Assembly (NCBI GenBank): GCA_035765775.1 | Contig: DASTWV010000041.1 | Coordinates: 1-57,174, forward strand | Direction of reading: 5' to 3' | Source: Actinomycetota bacterium | Lineage (GTDB): Bacteria; Actinomycetota; CADDZG01; JAHWKV01; JAOPZY01 | Length of the DNA: 57,174 nucleotides | Shown here: piece by piece, positions 51,857 to 57,174 of the stretch | Layout: the number at the start of each line of letters is the position of its first letter | Numbering within the stretch: position 1 is the stretch's first letter | Program-made: the position numbers and the translations under genes | The notes under the pieces: generated by a model | Seen by the model: only the letters and a program-made list of their open reading frames with translations | The model's database searches: none | What the model was told of the DNA's origin: nothing

Positions 51857-53431
51857 CCTTCGTGGGTGAGGGGGAGTCCGTCGGCCGAGGAGTCTGAGGC
51901 ACCAGAGGCGCCCCCCGGGGAGCCCACCGGCTCCGCCCCCCCGGCCCCGTGGGACGTCGCCTTCGACGAACTGCCTGACGCCGCCCCGAGCCTGGCTCCC
52001 CCGCGGGCCGCCCCGTGGCGCCGCGCCCCGGCCTGGGCACGCATCGACTGGTTGCTGCTCGGTGTCATCACGGTCCTGGGCGGGGTGCTGCGCTTCGTCC
52101 GGCTGTCCTTCCCGCACGCCATCGTCTTCGACGAGACCTACTACGCCAAGGACGCCTGCCTGTACCTGAACCGGGGGATGGCGTTCTGCAAGACCGCCCA
52201 GGCCACCGAGCAGTCCTACGTCCACCCGCCGCTCGGCAAGTGGATGATCGCCATCGGCGAGCGGCTGTTCGGCTACAACTCCTTCGGTTGGCGCTTCATG
52301 CCGGCGGTGTGCGGCACCGCCATGGTCGTCATCGTGTTCTGCATCGGCCGCAAGCTCTTCGGCCGCTGGGGGGCCGCCCTGGCCGGCCTGCTGGTGGCCA
52401 CCGACTTCCTGCTGATCGCCCAGAGCCGCATCGCCACCCTGGACATCTTCGTGGCGTTCTGGGTGGCGCTCGGCTTCCTGTTCGTCGTGCGGGAGCGGGA
52501 GCGCATCCTCACGCTGAAGGAGCGGGGCGAGGGGCGCCTCGACCTGCGCTGGCGGGTGGCGGCCGGGCTGTGCTTCGGGGCGGCCGCGGCGTGCAAGTGG
52601 TCGGGCGTCTACAGCCTCGCTGGCGCCGGCCTGATGATGCTGGTCTGGAGCGTGGCCTCGTCCCTGCGCATCCGCCACCGAAACCTGGCCGACGGGGTCC
52701 CGCCCAGGGCGCCCGGGCCGGTGGCCGAGCTCCACGCCACCGTCCTCGGGGTCGCCATCCCGGCGGTGGCCGCCTACCTGGCGAGCTACCTCGTCTGGTT
52801 CAAGGACCACCAGTGGTCGCCGTCGGCCTTCTACCGGTTGACCAACAGCATGTGGCAGTTCAACGTCACCCTCCACGCCAAGCACCCCTATGCCTCCAAG
52901 ATGTGGACGTGGCCGCTCGTCATCCGGCCGGTGGCGTACTACTTCCAGCAGGTGACCGTCCATGGGGTCCTGAAGAACGAGCACATCCTGGCCTTCGGCA
53001 ACCCCGCCACCTGGTGGGCGTCGATCGCCGTCTTCGTCTACCTGGTCATCCGGGCGGTGCGGCGGAAGTACGGGGCGGAGCGCCTGATCCTGAACGGGTG
53101 GCTGTTCGCCTACGTGCCCTGGATCGCCGCTTCCCGCACGTCGTTCTTCTTCTACATGACGCCGGTGGTGCCGTTCATGATGCTGGGGCTCACGGATGCG
53201 CTCCTGGACTTCGCCCGCTGGGCCCGCCGGGCGGCGCCGGCGCACGCCGAGGAGCCCCACCACCGGGCACTGGCGGCCCGACTCCTCGACCGCTGGGGAG
53301 CGGGCGTGGTCACCCTCTACGTGGTGGCGGCCTGCGGCGTGGCGCTTTGGTTCTGGTACCCGGTGATCACCGGCGTGGCCATCCCGGTCCCCTGGTGGCA
53401 GATGCGGATGCTGTTCAACCGCTGGATCTGA
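51848..53431 (+). CDS. pmt: polyprenyl-phosphate-mannose--protein mannosyltransferase (PMT family)
   Basis: A 527-residue membrane glycosyltransferase of family GT39 that transfers mannose to exported proteins. The catalytic acidic pair is in the first outer loop (IVFDETYYAKDA), followed by YVHPPLGKWMIAIGE and many transmembrane helices. A Pro-rich N-terminal tail of about 60 residues precedes the first helix. Start is GTG 51848 or ATG 51854; neither has a good ribosome binding site. It diverges from DUF192-rsmI, as in Mycobacterium where pmt neighbours rsmI. The enzyme could glycosylate the Pro/Ser/Thr-rich secreted proteins encoded in this window. Confidence 0.92.
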   Translation: MCMPSWVRGSPSAEESEAPEAPPGEPTGSAPPAPWDVAFDELPDAAPSLAPPRAAPWRRAPAWARIDWLLLGVITVLGGVLRFVRLSFPHAIVFDETYYAKDACLYLNRGMAFCKTAQATEQSYVHPPLGKWMIAIGERLFGYNSFGWRFMPAVCGTAMVVIVFCIGRKLFGRWGAALAGLLVATDFLLIAQSRIATLDIFVAFWVALGFLFVVRERERILTLKERGEGRLDLRWRVAAGLCFGAAAACKWSGVYSLAGAGLMMLVWSVASSLRIRHRNLADGVPPRAPGPVAELHATVLGVAIPAVAAYLASYLVWFKDHQWSPSAFYRLTNSMWQFNVTLHAKHPYASKMWTWPLVIRPVAYYFQQVTVHGVLKNEHILAFGNPATWWASIAVFVYLVIRAVRRKYGAERLILNGWLFAYVPWIAASRTSFFFYMTPVVPFMMLGLTDALLDFARWARRAAPAHAEEPHHRALAARLLDRWGAGVVTLYVVAACGVALWFWYPVITGVAIPVPWWQMRMLFNRWI

Positions 53432-53473
53432 GCCCCGGGGGCTCTACACCTGGGCCCGCCGGCAGTCGGCTGT

Positions 53474-53929
53474 TTACCGCTTGCGGGCGTACTTGCCCAT
53501 CAGCTGCGCCTGGCCCAACACCTTGCCGGACAGGGCGTAGGGGACGTCGTCCCGGGGGCTGGCGCCCTCGCCGAGCCCGCTCGGCTCCTTGATCGCCAGC
53601 AGCGTGAAGATGAAGCGGTGGTACCGGCCGACCGGCGGGCACGGGCCGGCGTAGTCGATGCGGCCGTAGTCGTTCTTGCCGCACACCGCCCCGGCCGGGG
53701 CTTTCCCATCGAGGATGCCCTCGGCGGCGGGGTCGATCCCGAAGACCGCCCACTGCACCAGGGTGCCGCCCGGGCTGTCGGAGTCCTCGAACAGCAGGAC
53801 CAGCTCGGCTGTCCCTTCGGGGAGGTCGGACCAGGTGAGGACCGGGGGGACGTTGTCGCCGTCGCAGGTGCACCGGGCGGGGAAGTTGCCGCCGTGGGTG
53901 TACTCGGAGCTTGTGAGCGTGAGGGCCAT
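53474..53929 (-). CDS. PEBP/YbhB-family (Raf kinase inhibitor-like) protein
   Basis: A 151-residue protein of the phosphatidylethanolamine-binding family. Typical motifs are PPVLTWSDLPEGTAELVLLFEDSDSPGG in outline, YAGPCPPVGRYHRFIFTLLAI and the C-terminal SGKVLGQAQLMGKY. In the ligand-pocket motif the usual His of VHW is Gln (TLVQWAVF), which may alter binding. Several Cys residues (CTCDGD, AVCGKND, GPCPP) are unusual. It is cytosolic; the function of bacterial members is unclear. Confidence 0.85.
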   Translation of the reverse strand: MALTLTSSEYTHGGNFPARCTCDGDNVPPVLTWSDLPEGTAELVLLFEDSDSPGGTLVQWAVFGIDPAAEGILDGKAPAGAVCGKNDYGRIDYAGPCPPVGRYHRFIFTLLAIKEPSGLGEGASPRDDVPYALSGKVLGQAQLMGKYARKR

Positions 53930-54107
53930 ACCGCCGGATGCTACCAGCAGCCAGCGGATACACCGGCGGGGTGGGGAGGTGGGGCCTGCCTGGGGGCCGC
54001 CACCTCCCGCCGCCCGCCGCGAACTGGCGCACGCCCGGCCTCCGATCCGGGCAGGTCGAACCGGGGGGGACAACCCCCCTGGTGGTGGGTGGTGCACGGG
54101 GGACCGC

Positions 54108-55223
54108 CTACGCGGTCAGGTACGGGTCGATCAACACGCCCAGCTGCAGGGTGAGCATCTGCATCCAGGCCTTGCCGACGCCCGCCAGGGCTCCCGGGTC
54201 GCCCAGCTCCCCGAAGGTCGCCGCCCCCTCCGGCGACAGGGCGATGGTGTTGAGCGCGGTCATCACCCGCATCTCCACCCACCCCATGAGGGCGATGGTG
54301 AGCTGCGGCGGGATCTCGACCGTCGGGTGCGTGCCGCCCCCCGTCACGTGGGCGTTGGCCACCTTGCGCAGGTAGTCGCCGAACTCGCCTTTGGACTGGT
54401 AGGGGTCCGCCGATGTCCGGATCCACCACGCCTTCAGCGTCTGCTTGCGCTGGGCGAGGTGGTCGGACTCCGAGAAGAAGCCCGCCGACTCCGGGCGGCT
54501 CAACAGGTAGCTGTACGCCAGCGAGATCACCCCACTGGCCGCCGGGGCCAGCAGCGCCCCGGTCTCGCCCAGGATGCGGCCCTCCGCCATGCCGAAACCG
54601 GCGAGTTCAGCGAACGGGTGCAGCGCCGCCTGGTGCTCGAGGGTGTAGTCCTTCGGCCCGGCCGGGTGATCGTCCAGGACGGGCTCGAGCATGATCCCGA
54701 GCTGCAGCATCAGCTGGTCCATCCAGATCCCGCCGACGCCCGACAGCGTGACGGTGTCGCTCACGTCGCCGAGGTAGGTGAGGATCTGGCCCTCCAGCCA
54801 GGCGATCATCCCGACCAGCATCTGGGGCGGGATGGCCGCGGAAAGCCCGGGGAGCGTCGTCCCGCCGCCGACGTGGGTCAGACCCCGGAGGGAGTCGGCG
54901 AAGGACTCGTCGAACGGTCCGGTGCTGGAGTGGGTCAACCACTCCTCGATCGCGTCCAGATCGACGCTGAGCCCCTCGATGCCCATCTTCGGGAACTGCC
55001 GACGGACGTAGCGGGCGATGGCCTCGGCGATCGATTCGGTGAACACCTCGAGGTCCGAGCCGACCTCGGCCAGCATCGTGGCCTCGCCCGGGCCGAAGTT
55101 GGCGAAGTCGGCCAGGGGGTGGAACCCCGGGGTCACCAGGGGCGCCGCCGGGATGAGGGCGGCGAACCCCGTCGGCGCTGGCGGCACCTCAGGAGTCATG
55201 CGGGTGCGGAAGGCTTGTGCCAT
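54108..55223 (-). CDS. unrecognised protein made of two homologous domains
   Basis: A 371-residue protein I cannot assign to a family. It consists of two related halves, about residues 35-184 and 202-369. Both begin HP(L/F)A(D/E)..FG, both have a TH..GGGT.P turn, and the last 60 residues of each match closely: IPPQMLVGMIAWLEGQILT and IPPQLTIALMGWVEMRVMT, then G(V)GGIWMDQLMLQLGIMLEPVL and VGKAWMQMLTLQLGVLIDPYL. The domains are predicted mostly helical, with amphipathic Met/Leu-rich segments but no clear signal peptide or membrane helix. The ATG at 55223 has GGGAG eight bases upstream. The gene stands alone. An 18-base palindrome lies just before it. Confidence 0.8.
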   Translation of the reverse strand: MAQAFRTRMTPEVPPAPTGFAALIPAAPLVTPGFHPLADFANFGPGEATMLAEVGSDLEVFTESIAEAIARYVRRQFPKMGIEGLSVDLDAIEEWLTHSSTGPFDESFADSLRGLTHVGGGTTLPGLSAAIPPQMLVGMIAWLEGQILTYLGDVSDTVTLSGVGGIWMDQLMLQLGIMLEPVLDDHPAGPKDYTLEHQAALHPFAELAGFGMAEGRILGETGALLAPAASGVISLAYSYLLSRPESAGFFSESDHLAQRKQTLKAWWIRTSADPYQSKGEFGDYLRKVANAHVTGGGTHPTVEIPPQLTIALMGWVEMRVMTALNTIALSPEGAATFGELGDPGALAGVGKAWMQMLTLQLGVLIDPYLTA

Positions 55224-55245
55224 GGCGGGAACTCCCTTCTGGCGA

Positions 55246-55287
55246 GGGGCACACGTGTGCCCCCGCCGTTGTGCTGGGACCGGTCCC
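55246..55287. promoter_or_regulatory. 18-base and 12-base palindromes upstream of the two-domain gene
   Basis: GGGGCACACGTGTGCCCC (55246-55263) is a perfect 18-base palindrome 22 bases before the ATG, and GGGACCGGTCCC (55276-55287) is a perfect 12-base palindrome just upstream. Both look like operator sites; as RNA the first would be a hairpin next to the ribosome binding site. Confidence 0.55.
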
Positions 55288-55339
55288 GCAGTAAGCTGAT
55301 TGCCAGTCGGGGCTGCCCTGCGGGGCCGGCCTAGATTGC

Positions 55340-55369
55340 GAAGGGTCCGTCTGGCCGGGCGGACCCTTC
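55340..55369. terminator. 10-base-pair hairpin in the divergent region
   Basis: GAAGGGTCCG and CGGACCCTTC form a perfect stem with a 10-base loop. It lies 117 bases upstream of the minus-strand gene and 199 bases before the first CAP gene. No strong T-run follows on either strand. It may be an attenuator or insulate the two divergent genes. The rest of 55383-55567 shows only G/C-rich imperfect repeats. Confidence 0.4.
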
Positions 55370-55567
55370 TCCATCTCGTCACCGCCAGCCTAGGGACCGG
55401 GAGTTACAGCCCGGTTACCGCACGGTGAATCCTGTGCGACAACTCTGCGTTCCCCCGGGCTGCCCGGGGCTGCCCGTGCGGGCCACCCGCGGGGCTCCGG
55501 GCGGGCTATCTGCGCCCGCGAATGGGTGATCGAGCGCCTCGGGTGCCCGGCCGATCCACCAAGAGAC

Positions 55568-56041
55568 ATGAACGCCAAGCGGCTCGCGCCGATGGTGATG
55601 GTGCTGGGTGGCATCGGCTGGGTGCTGGGGCACGCAGTGCTGCCGGCGGTCGCCCAGGCCGCCCCCGCTCCGCCCGCCTCCTGCTTCGTTGCCGCCATCA
55701 ACAGCGCCCGGGCAGAGGCCGGCCTCCCCGGCCTCGCCACCGATCCCGGCGTTGGGGCCACGGCCGCCGCCCACTCCACCGAGATGGCCGCCGCAGGTGA
55801 CATCTTCCACAACCCCGACCTCGCCCATGCCATGCCCAGGGGGTGGGCCGAGGCGGGCGAGAACGTCGGCATGGGGCCGAGCTGCGCCACCGTCGCCACC
55901 GCGCTCTTCCGCTCCCCGGAGCACCGGGCCAACATCCTCGACTCCACCTTCAGCGTCGTGGGGGTGGGGGTCGCCGAGGGCCGGGACGGCACCGTCTACG
56001 TGACCGAGGACTTCCTGGGAGGCCCCACGCCCGCTTCCTGA
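55568..56041 (+). CDS. secreted CAP-domain (SCP/PR-1-like) protein
   Basis: A 157-residue protein with a signal peptide (MVMVLGGIGWVLGHAVLPAVAQAA in outline) and a compact CAP domain. The CAP pattern is seen in HSTEMAAAGDIFHNPDL, GENVGMGPSCATVATALFRSPEHRANILDSTF (in parts) and VYVTEDFLGG, with His and Glu residues at the usual cavity positions. Two Cys residues probably form a disulfide. The ATG at 55568 follows a weak AGAG site. The role of such short bacterial CAP proteins is unknown. A paralogue lies downstream at 56528. Confidence 0.88.
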   Translation: MNAKRLAPMVMVLGGIGWVLGHAVLPAVAQAAPAPPASCFVAAINSARAEAGLPGLATDPGVGATAAAHSTEMAAAGDIFHNPDLAHAMPRGWAEAGENVGMGPSCATVATALFRSPEHRANILDSTFSVVGVGVAEGRDGTVYVTEDFLGGPTPAS

Positions 56042-56072
56042 TCCGCGGCCGCCAGCCCTGTCAGCACCCCTA

Positions 56073-56099
56073 CCCCGCCCCGGCGGGGTTTTTGTTTCT
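56073..56099 (+). terminator. intrinsic terminator of the first CAP gene
   Basis: CCCCGCC and GGCGGGG form a tight stem (56073-56088) followed by TTTTTGTTT. It begins 32 bases after the stop codon and separates this gene from the riboswitch-controlled paralogue. Confidence 0.88.
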
Positions 56100-56423
56100 C
56101 CTGAATCTGCCAGTTTTCCCCACAATGGGTGAGGTCCGGGCCTAGTCCCCGGGCGGCGGATCGGGCCGCCGGCGGGGCCCGCAACCCTGCCCGGGGGCCG
56201 GGGGAACCCGGTCCCGTGCCTGGACGATCCGGTCCCACGGTGCAGGGAGTCCCCCGCGACCCCCCTGGACCCCCGTGGGATCCTCCGCGGGGGGGCCGGT
56301 TCGTGATCCCACGGCACCATGCGCGGCATCCCCCAACCAGACTGATTCGCTCGGTGCAAATCCCGCGCCAACGCGCCATGGAGATGCGGGGACGCGCTGC
56401 CGATCCTTCAAGTGCAACACCCG
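56100..56423. other. upstream region of the riboswitch-controlled CAP gene
   Basis: No gene is seen. The stretch holds a perfect 9-base inverted repeat CCGTGGGAT/ATCCCACGG (56273-56281 and 56306-56314) and a possible degenerate GEMM-like core at 56356-56395. I could not identify a promoter with confidence. Confidence 0.45.
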
Positions 56424-56518
56424 AAAAAGGCAAAGCAGGGGTGACCCTGCGACGCAAAGTCATGGACCTCCCGGGCCCCGCGTGAGCGGAAAGCGGAAGG
56501 CCGCCAGACCGCCGAAGG
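56424..56518 (+). ncRNA. cyclic di-GMP-I riboswitch (GEMM)
   Basis: The conserved GEMM core is readable: AAAAAGGCAAAG, a short stem CAGGG-GTGA-CCCTG capped by a GNRA-like loop, then CGACGCAAAG, the hallmark of the class I c-di-GMP aptamer. A second stem region follows (GGACCTCC to GGAAGGCC) and the closing segment ends in CCGCCGAAGG, directly overlapping the GGAGG ribosome binding site of the CAP gene that starts at 56528. Control is therefore probably at translation. Which direction the switch works cannot be told from the sequence. Boundaries are approximate to a few bases. Confidence 0.88.
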
Positions 56519-56527
56519 AGGAAGCAG

Positions 56528-57174
<647 letters not shown>

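Noticed and set aside
55383-55567. Possible c-di-AMP (ydaO-like) riboswitch upstream of the first CAP gene
   Set aside because: A GGTGAATCC stretch resembles part of that motif, but the other conserved segments are absent.

Overview
The window looks like a 57 kb contig from a high-GC Gram-positive bacterium, most likely a deep-branching member of the Actinomycetota. Three things support this. The GC content is very high with strong G/C third-position bias. Many genes start with GTG and several have a -10 box only 6-9 bases from the start codon (near-leaderless). The right half also follows the housekeeping order known from actinobacteria such as Mycobacterium (pmt, rsmI, metG, tatD, a G5-domain protein, rsmA, ispE, glmU, prs, rplY, pth, mfd, a PpiC-like lipoprotein, mazG, eno, ftsB, then DUF501 and ppx). 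Both ends cut genes, and the right end finishes in 29 G bases, probably a sequencing artefact. I cannot assign a genus.

Layout. 1-7.7 kb: the 3' end of a secreted GH16 glycosidase, redox genes (Rieske protein, flavin disulfide-type oxidoreductase), an epoxide-hydrolase-like enzyme, an MFS exporter, then the minus-strand set S1-domain protein, DUF501, ppx, cyclophilin. 7.8-19.6 kb: an AbiEi/DUF559 protein and a large minus-strand branched-chain amino acid cluster, ilvB-ilvN-ilvC-leuA-leuC-leuD-leuB-cimA-lipoprotein. Most of its genes overlap by 4 bases, and it is headed by a 27-codon leader peptide with Ile-Leu-Leu-Leu-Val codons and an intrinsic terminator, a classical attenuator. 19.6-24.3 kb: small genes, a VapBC-like toxin-antitoxin pair, ilvD and a NarL-type response regulator. 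24.3-29.3 kb: a membrane-tethered cupredoxin and a 1395-residue fusion of a membrane histidine kinase with a STAND-type ATPase and a TPR-like region. 29.5-53.4 kb: the conserved housekeeping block, interrupted at 37-40.6 kb by a multimodular secreted GH16 enzyme whose catalytic domain is a close relative of the one at the left end. 53.4-57.2 kb: a PEBP-like protein, an unrecognised protein built from two copies of one domain, and two secreted CAP-domain proteins, the second downstream of a c-di-GMP-I (GEMM) riboswitch.

How the genes fit together. The ilv/leu genes with cimA and ilvD encode nearly complete valine, leucine and isoleucine synthesis. CimA would supply 2-oxobutyrate from pyruvate through the shared leuBCD enzymes, so isoleucine need not depend on threonine deaminase. 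No branched-chain aminotransferase is seen here. Charged-tRNA levels are probably read by the leader peptide. The kinase-STAND fusion and the NarL-type regulator form a likely two-component system, with a cupredoxin gene between them. The regulator promoter has a 16-base palindrome, and the region upstream of the kinase has two DosR-like GGGAC-N4-GTCCC boxes whose centres are 21 bases apart. The insertion of roughly 22 kb between ftsB and the S1/DUF501/ppx set breaks an order that is contiguous in many actinobacteria.

The main candidates for something not well described are the kinase-STAND-TPR fusion with its regulatory sites, the two-copy protein at 54.1-55.2 kb with an 18-base palindrome just upstream, and the riboswitch-controlled CAP protein. 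No rRNA, CRISPR array, insertion sequence or prophage was seen.
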